A DNA stretch of 64,000 bases from Afipia sp. GTDB taxonomy: Bacteria > Pseudomonadota > Alphaproteobacteria > Rhizobiales > Xanthobacteraceae. A program made the position numbers and the translations under genes. Positions 44,140 to 53,586 of the stretch are shown in pieces. How positions within the stretch are numbered: the first letter of the stretch is position 1; the number at the start of each line of letters is the position of its first letter. Under the pieces are notes generated by a model, which saw only the letters and a list, made by a program, of their open reading frames with translations, was not told where the DNA came from and did not search any database. The DNA is taken from the NCBI GenBank assembly GCA_024707075.1, contig JANQAK010000003.1:1736001-1800000 (forward strand), given 5' to 3'.

Positions 44140-44958
44140 TCAGGCTTCCGGCAGCGGTGCCACGATGCGGCGATAGAGGTGCCATGTCGTGTGACCGAGC
44201 ACCGGCAGCGCTACCACCAGCCCGAGGAAATACGGCATCGCCGAGACCACCAGCAACATCACGATGATCGCCGCCCAGGCGATCATCGGCAGTGGGCTCA
44301 TGACCACGGCACGCACGCTGGTGATCATTGCAGTGACGAAATCGACGTCCCGGTCGAGCAGCAGCGGAAACGACACCACGGTCAGCGAGAACAGGATCAG
44401 CGACAGCACCGCGCCCTCGATATTGCCGATCAGCAGAAACAGCAGCCCCTCGTTGGTGGTCAGCACCACCGTGATAAAATCGCGGATGCTGGCGAACGAC
44501 GCGCTGACGCCGAGAATCAGCGCGATCAGCAACCGGACCTGATACATCCACACCACGAACACGAACAGCGTGACGAAGGCCATCCATCCGATCTCGGCGC
44601 GCGAGGTAATGGCCGACCAGATATCACGCGGCGTCGGGCGCTGGCCCGCTTCCAGCCGGCGGCTCACCTCATAAAGACCGATGGCCACGAACGGCCCGAT
44701 CAGCGCGAAGCCCGCCGCGAGCGGATAGGCGAGATAGACCATGCCGAGCGCGGTGAGGCTGAGCATGATCGCGATGCCGCCACCGGCGTAGAGCGCGCCG
44801 AACGCAAGCCCATAGAGCGGCGCAGCCTGGAAGTCGCGCAGGCCGCGGCTGAATGCCTCGGCAATATCGGCGGCCGTGATGCGCCGCACCACAGGATCAA
44901 TCTTCCCCGAAACCGATGCCATGGCTGCCCCCAGCGTCACACGCGATGGCGCATTCAT
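44140..44958 (-). CDS. DUF2189 integral membrane protein
   Basis: A 272-aa protein with about six hydrophobic segments (GLAFGALYAGGGIAIMLSLTALGMVYLAYPLAAGFALIGPFVAIGLYEVSRRLEAG..., ...MIAWAAIIVMLLVVSAMPYFLGLVVALPVLGHTTWHLYRRI). This pattern matches DUF2189, a family with unknown role. Start 44958, with MASVSGKIDP at 44922 as the alternative. It is convergent with the SRPBCC remnant. Confidence 0.88.
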   Translation of the reverse strand: MNAPSRVTLGAAMASVSGKIDPVVRRITAADIAEAFSRGLRDFQAAPLYGLAFGALYAGGGIAIMLSLTALGMVYLAYPLAAGFALIGPFVAIGLYEVSRRLEAGQRPTPRDIWSAITSRAEIGWMAFVTLFVFVVWMYQVRLLIALILGVSASFASIRDFITVVLTTNEGLLFLLIGNIEGAVLSLILFSLTVVSFPLLLDRDVDFVTAMITSVRAVVMSPLPMIAWAAIIVMLLVVSAMPYFLGLVVALPVLGHTTWHLYRRIVAPLPEA

Positions 44959-45001
44959 GCAGGCGTGCGCGGCCGGATGATTGATTCAGGTCAAACTGCC
45001 G

Positions 45002-46612
45002 TCAGCCGAGCGTCCGCAATTCCCGCCGCAGCACCTTACCGGTCGCCGTCATCGGCAAGGTGTCCGCGAACTGGATGTGGCGCGGATATTCATGCGCGGC
45101 GAGCTGCACCTTGACGAAATCCTGGATCTCTTTCGCCAGCGCATCGCTGGCCGCAAAACCGGGACGCAGCACGATCCATGCCTTGATCGCCTCGGTGCGA
45201 ATCGGATCTGGAATCCCGACCACGGCGGACATCGCCACCGCCGGATGCTTCATCAATGTATGTTCGATTTCGGACGGACCGATGCGGTAGCCCGCGCTGG
45301 TGATCACGTCGTCCTCGCGGCTGACGTACCAGAAATAGCCGTCGTCATCCCGCACCCCGAGATCGCCGGTCAGCAGGAAGCCGCCAGCATATTTTTTCGC
45401 GGTCGCGTCCGGATTTTTCCAGTATTCGATCATCGCCACCGGATTGGGCACGCGCACGCCGATGACGCCGCGCTGGCCGCGCGGCTGAATCTCGCCCTTG
45501 TCGTTGACGATCTGCACATCGAAGCCCGGCGTCGGCTTGCCCATCGATCCCGGCTTGATGGGAAACAGGTTCGAATTGTTGCCGACCACCAGATTGCATT
45601 CGGTCTGGCCGTAGATTTCATGGGCGTTGATGCCGAAGGTGGCGCGCACCCAGTCGAGCAATTCAGCGCCGAGCGACTCGCCGCCGGTGAAAATGCTGCG
45701 CAGCTTCACGCCACTATGCTTGACGTCGGCCTGCCGCATCAGTTTCAGCGCAGTCGGCGGCAGGAACACGTTGCGCACGCCATGATCCGCCATCAACTGC
45801 ATCGCCGCCTGCGGCTCGAATTTCTTCGCGCGATAGCCGAGCATCGGCACGCCGTGATACCAGGCCGGGAACAGCGCATCGAACAGGCCGCCGATCCACG
45901 CCCAGTCCGCCGGCGTCCACATAAAATCGCCGGGCTTGGGAAAGAAGTCGTGCGCCATCTCGACATTCGGCAAGTGGCCGAGCAGCACGCGATGGGCGTG
46001 CAGGGCCCCCTTGGGATTTCCGGTCGTACCTGACGTGTAGATGATGATGGCGGGATCGTCGGCGCTGGTATCGACGGTCGAAAAATCCTCCGACGCATCC
46101 TCGATCGCCTGCCAGAACGATTTGGCGCCCGCATGAAGCGCGCCGCCGGTGACGTAGATGTTCTGAAGGAGCGGCAGGCGGTCGCGAATCTTCGACAGCT
46201 TCTCGAAGCCTCCGTCGTCGGTGATGACCGCCTTCGCGCCAGAGTTGGCGAGGCGGAATTCCAGCGCGTCCTCGCCGAACAGCGTGAACAGCGGCACCGA
46301 GACGAGACCGGAGCGGAACGCGGCAAGATGTGCGATCGGCAGTTCGACCGACTGCGACAGGAACACCGCGACGCGGTCGCCGCGCACAAGGCCGCCAGTT
46401 TTCAGCACATTGGCGAAACGCTTCGACAGATCGGCGATCTCGTCGAACGACAGCCGCTGCGTGCCGCCGTCCTCGTCGACATAGATCAGCGCGAGCTTGC
46501 CGGAGCCGTCGGCATGGCGGTCGCAGCAGGCGGTCGCCATGTTGAACCTCGCCGGAATGTCCCAGCGGAAGTTCTTGTAGAGTTCGTCGTAGCTGTCGGT
46601 TTCGGTGAGCAT
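45002..46612 (-). CDS. AMP-dependent acyl-CoA synthetase
   Basis: From the ATG at 46612 (MLTETDSYDELYKNFRWDIP) the protein has 536 aa. It carries the P-loop signature IIYTSGTTGNPKGALHAHR, EIYGQTECN, the adenylation motif GGFLLTGDLGVRDDDGYFWYVSREDDVI and the C-terminal Lys motif LPMTATGKVLRRELR. It should activate a carboxylic acid (probably short- or medium-chain) to its CoA thioester. A second acyl-CoA synthetase lies 1.5 kb away (48169-49764). The start residue 13 of the longest frame is preferred because of family alignment. Confidence 0.93.
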   Translation of the reverse strand: MLTETDSYDELYKNFRWDIPARFNMATACCDRHADGSGKLALIYVDEDGGTQRLSFDEIADLSKRFANVLKTGGLVRGDRVAVFLSQSVELPIAHLAAFRSGLVSVPLFTLFGEDALEFRLANSGAKAVITDDGGFEKLSKIRDRLPLLQNIYVTGGALHAGAKSFWQAIEDASEDFSTVDTSADDPAIIIYTSGTTGNPKGALHAHRVLLGHLPNVEMAHDFFPKPGDFMWTPADWAWIGGLFDALFPAWYHGVPMLGYRAKKFEPQAAMQLMADHGVRNVFLPPTALKLMRQADVKHSGVKLRSIFTGGESLGAELLDWVRATFGINAHEIYGQTECNLVVGNNSNLFPIKPGSMGKPTPGFDVQIVNDKGEIQPRGQRGVIGVRVPNPVAMIEYWKNPDATAKKYAGGFLLTGDLGVRDDDGYFWYVSREDDVITSAGYRIGPSEIEHTLMKHPAVAMSAVVGIPDPIRTEAIKAWIVLRPGFAASDALAKEIQDFVKVQLAAHEYPRHIQFADTLPMTATGKVLRRELRTLG

Positions 46613-46658
46613 TGGCGGGGCTTTCGACGCTTTGCACAGCAACTGCAACGTTTACGAT

Positions 46659-46780
46659 GTCGTCCCGGCGAAGGCCGGGACCCATAACCACCAAGCTCAG
46701 TTAGAATAGCGAGATGATGCAACTACCTGCATCAAACAACAATTCTGGGAGTATGGGTCCCGGCCTTCGCCGGGACGACC
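46659..46780. repeat. Palindromic repeat type A
   Basis: GTCGTCCCGGCGAAGGCCGG and CCGGCCTTCGCCGGGACGAC are perfect inverted arms, with ACCCATAACCACCA and TATGGGTCCCG inside. Confidence 0.9.
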
Positions 46781-46790
46781 ACGAGAAATA

Positions 46791-47246
46791 TCACCCCGCC
46801 AGTGCGGCCTTCACCAGTCCGCTGGCCTTGCCGAAATCCATCTGTCCGGCGTATTTCGCCTTCAGCGCGGCGATCACCTTGCCCATGTCCTTCATGCCGG
46901 CGGCGCCGGTGTCCTTGACGGTGGCGGCGATGGCGGCCTTCACTTCATCATCGGACATCTGCTTCGGCAGATAGGCCGAGATCACCGCGATCTCCTCGCG
47001 CTCCTGCGCGGCAAGCTCCGGACGGCCGCCCTTGTCGTAGAGCGCGACCGATTCCTGACGCTGCTTGATCATCTTTTGCAGCAGCCCGAGAATATCCTCG
47101 TCGGACAGCGGCGGCTTGCTTTGCCCGCGCGCCTCGATGTCGGCATTCTTCAGCGCCGAATTGATCATGCGCAGCGTCGAGAGCTTGCGCTCCTCCTTCG
47201 CCCTCATCGCGTCCTTGACGGCGTTGTTGATGTCATCGCGCAGCAT
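46791..47246 (-). CDS. yqeY: GatB/YqeY domain protein
   Basis: A 151-aa YqeY/GatB-tail-like protein (MLRDDINNAVKDAMRAKEERKLSTLRMINSALKNADIEARGQ, ISAYLPKQMSDDEVKAAIAATVKDTGAAGMKDMGKVIAAL). The domain is also found at the C-terminus of GatB and is thought to contact tRNA. In Rhizobiales this gene is usually found next to carA or dnaG, which agrees with the window. Start ATG at 47246 with GAGGGAGACACC as RBS. Confidence 0.92.
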   Translation of the reverse strand: MLRDDINNAVKDAMRAKEERKLSTLRMINSALKNADIEARGQSKPPLSDEDILGLLQKMIKQRQESVALYDKGGRPELAAQEREEIAVISAYLPKQMSDDEVKAAIAATVKDTGAAGMKDMGKVIAALKAKYAGQMDFGKASGLVKAALAG

Positions 47247-47322
47247 CGGTGTCTCCCTCGGAACGTACAAATCGGATTGCCGCTGATTTAGGGCGTTTTG
47301 CGCGCCGGCACAACCGACGGCG

Positions 47323-48024
47323 CTACATCTCCAGCCAGTCGAGCAGCGCATCCGTCATGGCCTGCGGCTTCTCGAGCTGCGGAAGATGTCCGCAATCCGG
47401 GATCGTGACCAGCTTCGCGCCCGCGATGCCGTTCGCGATCTCGGTCGAGAATTCGTTCGGCACCATGTTGTCGGTGTCGCAGGTCAGCACCAGCGTCGGA
47501 CACTTGATCTGCGCCAGTGTCGGCCGCGAGTCGGCCCGCGTCATGATCGCCTCAAGCTGCCAGACGAACGCGTCGGGTCCGACGTCGTCGGCCATGTCGA
47601 GCACGATGCGGTGCAAACCTGCGTCCCGCGCCAGCGACGGATGCACGAACGTCTCGAACAGGCGGTCCATCACCGCGCGATAACCGCCGGCCTTCACCTC
47701 GGCGATCCAGCCGCGGCGGCGCTCGGTTGCTTCCGGCGTCTCCGGCCGCGCCGAAGTGTTGAGCAGCGCCAGCCGGCCGATGCGTTCCGGCGCCTGCCGG
47801 AACATCTCCAGCGCGATGTAACCGCCCATCGAATGACCGGCGAGCGCAAACCGCAGCGGCGCTTCGGCAAGAATGCGCCGCGCAATCGCGGCCATGTCGC
47901 CGCCGCGCGCGTGATTGGCGAGATGGACCGGAGTCACGCGCCACAGGTCCGGAATCTGCGGCGCGTAGATGCGCGGCGAACAGGCCAGACCCGGGACGAG
48001 CACGACGGGAAGCATGTTGAGCAT
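47323..48024 (-). CDS. Alpha/beta hydrolase
   Basis: A 233-aa alpha/beta-fold hydrolase with nucleophile Ser in GHSMGGYIALEMF, an oxyanion loop LVPGLACSPRIY, acid CDTDNMVP and His in DCGHLPQLEKP. Substrate unknown. Start ATG at 48024. It is upstream of the yqeY gene on the same strand with a 76-bp gap and could be co-transcribed. Confidence 0.92.
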   Translation of the reverse strand: MLNMLPVVLVPGLACSPRIYAPQIPDLWRVTPVHLANHARGGDMAAIARRILAEAPLRFALAGHSMGGYIALEMFRQAPERIGRLALLNTSARPETPEATERRRGWIAEVKAGGYRAVMDRLFETFVHPSLARDAGLHRIVLDMADDVGPDAFVWQLEAIMTRADSRPTLAQIKCPTLVLTCDTDNMVPNEFSTEIANGIAGAKLVTIPDCGHLPQLEKPQAMTDALLDWLEM

Positions 48025-48043
48025 GTGAACTCCAAAACATGAT

Positions 48044-48146
48044 CCTCATGGTGAGGAGCACCGTCTTCGGCGCGTCTCGAACCATGAGGTGATGAACATC
48101 CTCATCCTTCGAGACGCGCGCAAGAGCGCGCTCCTCAGGATGAGGT
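48044..48146. repeat. Palindromic repeat type C
   Basis: Second copy of the type at 22955-23063: TCCTCATGGTGAGGAGC ... GCTCCTCAGGATGAGG with GCGTCTCGAACCATGAGG and CATCCTTCGAGACGCGCGC between. Confidence 0.9.
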
Positions 48147-48168
48147 CACACTTAAAAACCTGCCGCGT

Positions 48169-49764
48169 TCACGCCACCCCGCGCTTGCGGCCTTCCCAGT
48201 AGGGCGCGCGGAGCGCCTTTCGATCGATCTTGCCCAGCCCCGTGACGGCAATCGTCTCGACGAAATCGATGGTCTTCGGCGACCACGGCGCACCGCGCTT
48301 GTCCTTCACATGGGTCTGCAATTCCTTCACATCGCCCTGCGCGCCGGTTTTCAGCACGACGAAAGCCTTCACCGCCTCGCCCCACTTGTCGTCGGGAATG
48401 CCGATCACCGCGGCAGAGGCCACCGCGGGATGTGACATCAAGGCGTCCTCGACCTCGCGCGGATAGATATTGAAACCGCCGGAGATGATCATGTCCTTGG
48501 TGCGGTCGACGATATAGAAATAACCTTCTTCGTCCCGGATCGCGACGTCGCCGGTATGCAGCCAGCCGCCGCGCAGCGTTTCGGCGTTGGCCTCGGGGCG
48601 TTTCCAGTAGCCGTCCATCACCAGCGGCCCGCGCACGCAGATTTCGCCCGGCTCGCCGACGCCGACCTCGCGCATTTCTGAATCAAATAGCTTCACATCG
48701 ACGAACAGGCTGGCCCGCCCGCAGGAGCCGAGCCGACCGGGCTTGGAGTCGTCGTGATCGATCTTGCGCATCGAGGTGATGACCTGCGGGGCTTCGGTCT
48801 GGCCGTAAAGCTGCACGAACACCTTGCCGAAAATTGCCATGCCCTCGCGCAGGCGATCCGGCGACATCGGCGCGGCCCCGTAGATGATCGTCTGCAACGA
48901 CGACATATCGTAGCGCTTGCGCAGGTCGACGGCATCGATCAGGGCATAGATCAGCGTCGGCACCAGCAGCGTGGTGTTCATTTTTTCCTCAGCGACCACG
49001 CGGCAATAGGTTTCCGCCTCAAAGCCCTGCACCAGCCGCGCGTAGCCGCCGCGCATCATCACCGGAAACAGCGTAACGCCGGCGGCGTGGCTGATCGGCG
49101 TCGCGGCGAGATAGCGGATGTCCTGCGGCGGCCAGTCCCAGTCCGAGAACATCTGCAATGTCATGGTCATCAGCACGCGATGCGGCAGCATGACGCCTTT
49201 CGAGCGCCCCGTGGTGCCGCCGGTATAGGCGATGAAGGCGAGATCGGCTGCGCCGCCTTCATCGACCAATGGCGTGGTCCCGGCGGTCGACAGATCCGGC
49301 AACAGGTCATGCGCGCCGCTCAACACGCCGAACGACAGCAGATGCTTCAAGCCGCCCACGCGGGATTTGATCGCAAGCCCGCGCGGCCCGAACTTGTCGG
49401 CATCGACGATCAGCGCATCGACCTCGGCGTCCTCGATGATGAAGGCGTGATCGTCCTCCGCCGCCATCGGATGCAGCGGCGTGTAGCGCATCCCCATCAC
49501 CATCGCGGCGCAGATCGCGGCCCACGATTCGGCGCGGTTGCCGGACAGGATCGAGAGCGCATTGCCCTTCTTCAGGCCGAGCGAACGGAACACGGTGATG
49601 AAGCGCCCCATCGCGTCGCCGAACTCGCGATAGCTCCAGCGCACATTGCCGTCGCCAAGGGCCGGCCGGTCGCCGAACCGGGCGACGGCGTTGACGATGA
49701 GGCTTCCCATCGTGCCGCCCGAATGAAGTTGCGCCAGATCCGTTGCGTTCGCCGCAATGTTCAT
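48169..49764 (-). CDS. AMP-dependent acyl-CoA synthetase
   Basis: From the ATG at 49764 (MNIAANATDLAQLHSGG) the protein has 531 aa with LAFIAYTGGTTGRSKGVMLPHR, QLYGQTEAPQ, TLRGGWLHTGDVAIRDEEGYFYIVDRTKDMIISGGFNIYP and the C-terminal VTGLGKIDRKALR Lys motif. It activates an unknown acid to CoA ester, probably a fatty or aromatic acid. The longer reading frame (to 49845) has no homology. It is divergent from carA with a 156-bp intergenic gap. Confidence 0.93.
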   Translation of the reverse strand: MNIAANATDLAQLHSGGTMGSLIVNAVARFGDRPALGDGNVRWSYREFGDAMGRFITVFRSLGLKKGNALSILSGNRAESWAAICAAMVMGMRYTPLHPMAAEDDHAFIIEDAEVDALIVDADKFGPRGLAIKSRVGGLKHLLSFGVLSGAHDLLPDLSTAGTTPLVDEGGAADLAFIAYTGGTTGRSKGVMLPHRVLMTMTLQMFSDWDWPPQDIRYLAATPISHAAGVTLFPVMMRGGYARLVQGFEAETYCRVVAEEKMNTTLLVPTLIYALIDAVDLRKRYDMSSLQTIIYGAAPMSPDRLREGMAIFGKVFVQLYGQTEAPQVITSMRKIDHDDSKPGRLGSCGRASLFVDVKLFDSEMREVGVGEPGEICVRGPLVMDGYWKRPEANAETLRGGWLHTGDVAIRDEEGYFYIVDRTKDMIISGGFNIYPREVEDALMSHPAVASAAVIGIPDDKWGEAVKAFVVLKTGAQGDVKELQTHVKDKRGAPWSPKTIDFVETIAVTGLGKIDRKALRAPYWEGRKRGVA

Positions 49765-49920
49765 GAGGTGTCTCCAAACCCGTCTGCGGCTCTTTTTCGG
49801 GTGGCCGCGCTGGGCGCAGATTAGGGAGCGTTCGCCGGGTGTCAAATATGTGCAAATGACATGAATTTCCGGCCCTTCTGCCTTTGACGCGCCGCGGCAC
49901 AGAGGTTATGTGATGCACTT

Positions 49921-51111
49921 ATGACGACATCAGACAATTCCTCAGCCTGGCCGGACCTCAAACCGACCGCGCTCCTCGTGCTTGCCGACGGCACCGTGCT
50001 GGAAGGCTTCGGCCTCGGCGCGGAGGGCCAGGCGGTCGGCGAAGTTTGCTTCAACACGGCGATGACCGGCTACGAGGAAATCCTCACCGACCCGTCCTAT
50101 GCCGGGCAGCTCATTACCTTCACATTTCCTCATATCGGAAATGTCGGCACCAACGACGAAGACATCGAGACGGTGAACATGGCGGCGACGCCGGGCGCGC
50201 GCGGCGTCATCCTGCGCGCGGGCATCACCGATCCGTCGAACTATCGTTCCGCAAAGCATCTTGACGCCTGGCTGAAGGCGCGCGGCATCATCGGCATCGC
50301 CGGCATCGATACCCGCGCGCTCACAGCGCTGATCCGCAGCAAGGGCATGCCGAACGCCGTGATCACGCATGCGCAGGGCGGCAAGTTCGATCTGCACGGC
50401 CTCAAGCAGGAGGCGCGCGAATGGCCCGGTCTCGAGGGCATGGACCTCGTGCCGATGGTGACCAGCGCCCAGCGTTTCAACTGGGACGAGACGCCGTGGG
50501 AATGGGACAAGGGCTTCGGCAAGCAGGACAAGCCCGAGTTCAACGTCGTCGCCATCGACTACGGCATCAAGCGCAACATCCTGCGGCTACTGGCCGGTGA
50601 AGGCTGCAAGGTGACGGTCGTGACCGCGAAGACCTCGGCTGAAGACATTCTGGCCATGAAGCCGGATGGCGTGTTCCTCTCGAACGGTCCCGGCGATCCG
50701 GCGGCGACCGGCGAATACGCCGTGCCCGTCATCAAGAAAGTGATCGAATCCGGCACGCCGACGTTCGGAATTTGCCTTGGCCACCAGATGCTCGGCCTCG
50801 CCCTCGGTGGCAAGACCATGAAGATGCATCAGGGCCATCACGGCGCCAACCATCCGGTCAAGGATCTCACCACCGGCAAGGTCGAGATCACTTCGATGAA
50901 CCACGGCTTCGCGGTGGACAAGACCACGCTGCCGAACAACGTCACGCAGACGCATGTCTCGCTGTTCGACGACTCCAACTGCGGCATCGCGCTGAACGAC
51001 AAGCCGGTGTTCTCGGTGCAGTATCACCCCGAGGCTTCGCCCGGCCCGCGCGACTCGCATTACCTGTTCCGGCGGTTCTCGGATCTGATGCGCGAGAAGA
51101 AGCGGGCGTAA
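49921..51111 (+). CDS. carA: Carbamoyl-phosphate synthase, small (glutaminase) subunit
   Basis: A 396-aa CarA. The N-terminal domain has the FNTAMTGYEEILTDPSYAGQ block. The class I glutaminase carries Cys285 in TFGICLGHQMLGLALG, with the His/Glu pair in VQYHPEASPGP. It releases ammonia from glutamine and feeds it to CarB (55329-58793) for carbamoyl phosphate in pyrimidine and arginine synthesis. Here carA and carB are 4.2 kb apart, with several unrelated genes in between, so they are not a simple operon. Confidence 0.98.
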   Translation: MTTSDNSSAWPDLKPTALLVLADGTVLEGFGLGAEGQAVGEVCFNTAMTGYEEILTDPSYAGQLITFTFPHIGNVGTNDEDIETVNMAATPGARGVILRAGITDPSNYRSAKHLDAWLKARGIIGIAGIDTRALTALIRSKGMPNAVITHAQGGKFDLHGLKQEAREWPGLEGMDLVPMVTSAQRFNWDETPWEWDKGFGKQDKPEFNVVAIDYGIKRNILRLLAGEGCKVTVVTAKTSAEDILAMKPDGVFLSNGPGDPAATGEYAVPVIKKVIESGTPTFGICLGHQMLGLALGGKTMKMHQGHHGANHPVKDLTTGKVEITSMNHGFAVDKTTLPNNVTQTHVSLFDDSNCGIALNDKPVFSVQYHPEASPGPRDSHYLFRRFSDLMREKKRA

Positions 51112-51179
51112 GTAGCGGCGCACTCTCTTTCTTCCCCTCTCCCGTTGTGGGAGAAAAAGCGGACCAATCTCGATCTACC

Positions 51180-51299
51180 GTCGTCCCGGCGCAGGCCGGG
51201 ACCCATAATCCCTGCGCGGGATGTTTACGCAGAATGCGAGTTACCGTTCTAAAATGCTGAGGGCGGGGGTTATGGGTCCCGGCCTGCGCCGGGACGACC
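51180..51299. repeat. Palindromic repeat type A
   Basis: CGTCCCGGCGCAGGCCGG and CCGGCCTGCGCCGGGACG arms, with CCCATAAT and TTATGGGTCCC near the inner sides. Confidence 0.9.
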
Positions 51300-51336
51300 A
51301 ACTTAAATATCCCGCCTTTGACAACAGCGCCGCTCT

Positions 51337-52884
51337 TCACGTTTCCGTCGCACTCAGCTCAGCCCAGTCGAATTCCTCTTCCAGCCGGTGAAACGCGTCC
51401 TCGCCGATCTCGCCTGAGCTGCGCATCTCGAACAGCACCCGCCGCGCGGCGGTGATCGCCTGACGCCGCAGCGGGTCGGCGGGCAGTTCGCTCGACGTCA
51501 GGCCGTCCGGATTGCTCTCCGCCTTGTCCAGCATCTTGCGGTATTCTCGCCGCAACAGTTCCGCCTCGGCGGACGTATTGCCATCGATGGCCTCAAGCGC
51601 GGCATGGAAAGCAGCGCGGCGCGCCCAGCCCACCTCGTGCCCCACCGGATCGCCGTCATCGAGCGCAAGCCAGGCGATCAGCGGCCGCAGCGTCAGGCCC
51701 TGAATCACCAGCGTGCCGAGCACGACGCCGAACGCCGTGAGCAGGATCAGGTCGCGATAGGGAAATCGTTCCGGCAGCGCGAAGGCCGCGGCGAGCGTGA
51801 CGATACCGCGCATGCCGCACCATGAAATCAGGAAGCCGCCCTTCGCGCTCGGCCGGCTCTGCGAGGCGCGTGTCGGATTGAACCCGAACCGCGCGATCTT
51901 CAGCCGCATGACGGAGTTATAGCTCATCACCCAGACGATCCGGGTCAGGATAACAGTAGCGAGCACGGCAGCGGCGGCGATGCAGTATTCGTGGCGGACC
52001 GAGTTCTCGAGATTCTCCCAGATCGGCCGCAACTGCATGCCGATCAGCACGAACGCCATGACGTTGAGCAGGAACACCACCGTTTCCCACACCGCGTACG
52101 CCGGCACGCGCAGCCGCGGGGCCGTGCTCATCGGCGCGCTGCGCGCCATCGTAATGGCATAGACGACGATGGTGAGAATTCCGGATAGCGCCAATCGCTC
52201 GGCGACGATCCAGACCGTGAAAGTGCCGACGAACTGCATGATGATGGATGTCGGCGCGTCCGTGATGCGGGCGGTGACGAGCATCGACAGCTTCGCGAAC
52301 ACATAGCCCGCGACCAGACTGCCGGCCAGCGCGATCGCCAGCGCAGGCACGACGTCGTTGACTTTCAGCGACGACGCCAGCGCCGCGCCGACCGCGACGC
52401 GATAGATCAGCAGCGCGCTGGCGTCGTTGAGCAGGCTCTCGCCTTCGAGGATTTTAAGGGTGCGATACGGCAGCTTGACGCTACGCAGGATCGCGGTGGC
52501 CGCTGCGGCATCCGGCGGCGCAACGATGGCGCCGAGCGTGACCGCCGCGGCCCACGGCATCGCCGGCATCAGCCAGTGGGCGACGACCGCAACCGCCACC
52601 GTCGTGATGCCGACCGCAGCCAGCACCAGCATCGTCACTGAAAACCAGTTATCCCGCAGGTCGCGTGTCGAGGTATCGAAGGCGGCATCGAGCAGCACCG
52701 GCGCCACGAACAGCGCCAGCGCAAGATCCGGCTCCAGCGTCCAGTTCGGCGAATTGGGCAGAAACGCGATAGCGATGCCGCCCAGCGCAAGGAATGTCGG
52801 ATAGGGAACGCCGAGCCGCCGCGCCAGCGCCGACAGCAGCATGGCGCCTAGCATCAGGCCGATGAACCATTCGAATGCGTGCAA
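51337..52884 (-). CDS. Na+/H+ antiporter (CPA1 family)
   Basis: A 515-aa protein with about twelve transmembrane segments. The key CPA1 blocks are APPDAAAATAILRSVKLPYRTLKILEGESLLNDASALLIYRVAVG (ion-binding Asp/Asn motif) and ISWCGMRGIVTLAAAFALPE. A 120-residue cytoplasmic C-terminal tail (SAEAELLRREYRKMLDK...) follows. It exchanges cytoplasmic Na+ or K+ for protons at the inner membrane. Flanked on both sides by type A repeats. Confidence 0.93.
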   Translation of the reverse strand: MHAFEWFIGLMLGAMLLSALARRLGVPYPTFLALGGIAIAFLPNSPNWTLEPDLALALFVAPVLLDAAFDTSTRDLRDNWFSVTMLVLAAVGITTVAVAVVAHWLMPAMPWAAAVTLGAIVAPPDAAAATAILRSVKLPYRTLKILEGESLLNDASALLIYRVAVGAALASSLKVNDVVPALAIALAGSLVAGYVFAKLSMLVTARITDAPTSIIMQFVGTFTVWIVAERLALSGILTIVVYAITMARSAPMSTAPRLRVPAYAVWETVVFLLNVMAFVLIGMQLRPIWENLENSVRHEYCIAAAAVLATVILTRIVWVMSYNSVMRLKIARFGFNPTRASQSRPSAKGGFLISWCGMRGIVTLAAAFALPERFPYRDLILLTAFGVVLGTLVIQGLTLRPLIAWLALDDGDPVGHEVGWARRAAFHAALEAIDGNTSAEAELLRREYRKMLDKAESNPDGLTSSELPADPLRRQAITAARRVLFEMRSSGEIGEDAFHRLEEEFDWAELSATET

Positions 52885-52901
52885 CGTGGCAGCCTATCGG
52901 G

Positions 52902-53020
52902 TCGTCGTCCCCGCGAAGGCGGGGACCCATACTCACTAACCTACCATCGAAATATATTCTAATGGCGGTCAGCGAAAAGCGACATCGGGGTTATGGGTCC
53001 CCGCCTTCGCGGGGGCGACG
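52902..53020. repeat. Palindromic repeat type A
   Basis: TCGTCGTCCCCGCGAAGGCG and CGCCTTCGCGGGGGCGACG arms with GGGACCCATACTCAC and TTATGGGTCCCC inside. Confidence 0.9.
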
Positions 53021-53127
53021 TGAAGAGATATTCCGCCCGGTCCGCCACAGTCCAACACTTGTGCTGACAGACAGGGGATTCTAGGTTGAAATGATAATCA
53101 TCATTTAATGACCGAGAGCACGACCAG

Positions 53128-53583
53128 ATGACATCCGCGCCCGCGTCCAGCCCCATGTCCGGCTTCGACTTCTTCAGCGGCATCAAGAACGGCACAGTGT
53201 CGCCGCCGCCGATGGCGCAATTGTTCGGCATCGAGATCGTCGAGGTGGAGCCCGGTCACATCGTGCTGACCGCGACGCCGAAACCCGAGCACAACAACCC
53301 GATGGGGATCACCCACGGCGGCTACGCCGCGGTGCTGCTCGACACCTGCATGGGCGGCGCCATCCATTCGTCACTCAAGCCCGGTCAGGGCGTGGTCACG
53401 CTCGAATACAAGATCAGCTTCATGCGGCCGATGTCGCCGAAAACCGGCGTCGTGCGCGGCGAAGGCCGCGTCATCCATGCCGGACGGCAGGCGGGAATGT
53501 CGGAAGGACGCCTGTTCGATTCCGCCGGCAAGTTGCTGGCTCACGGCACAACAACTTGCCACATCATTCAAATGGCGCAGTAG
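53128..53583 (+). CDS. PaaI-family hotdog thioesterase
   Basis: A 151-aa hotdog-fold protein: MAQLFGIEIVEVEPGHIVLTATPKPEHNNPMGITHGGYAAVLLDTCMGGAI, then YKISFMRPMSPKTGVVRGEGRVIHAGRQAGMSEGRLFDS. The N-x-x-G-x-x-HGG pattern is the family active-site region. It hydrolyses acyl-CoA thioesters, with unknown acyl group. The start could also be MSGFDFF at 53155. Confidence 0.92.
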   Translation: MTSAPASSPMSGFDFFSGIKNGTVSPPPMAQLFGIEIVEVEPGHIVLTATPKPEHNNPMGITHGGYAAVLLDTCMGGAIHSSLKPGQGVVTLEYKISFMRPMSPKTGVVRGEGRVIHAGRQAGMSEGRLFDSAGKLLAHGTTTCHIIQMAQ

Positions 53584-53586
53584 GAG

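Noticed and set aside
46659..53020. Type A repeats as a possible CRISPR array
   Set aside because: They are isolated inverted pairs of about 120 bp, not regular direct repeats with spacers, and no cas gene is present.
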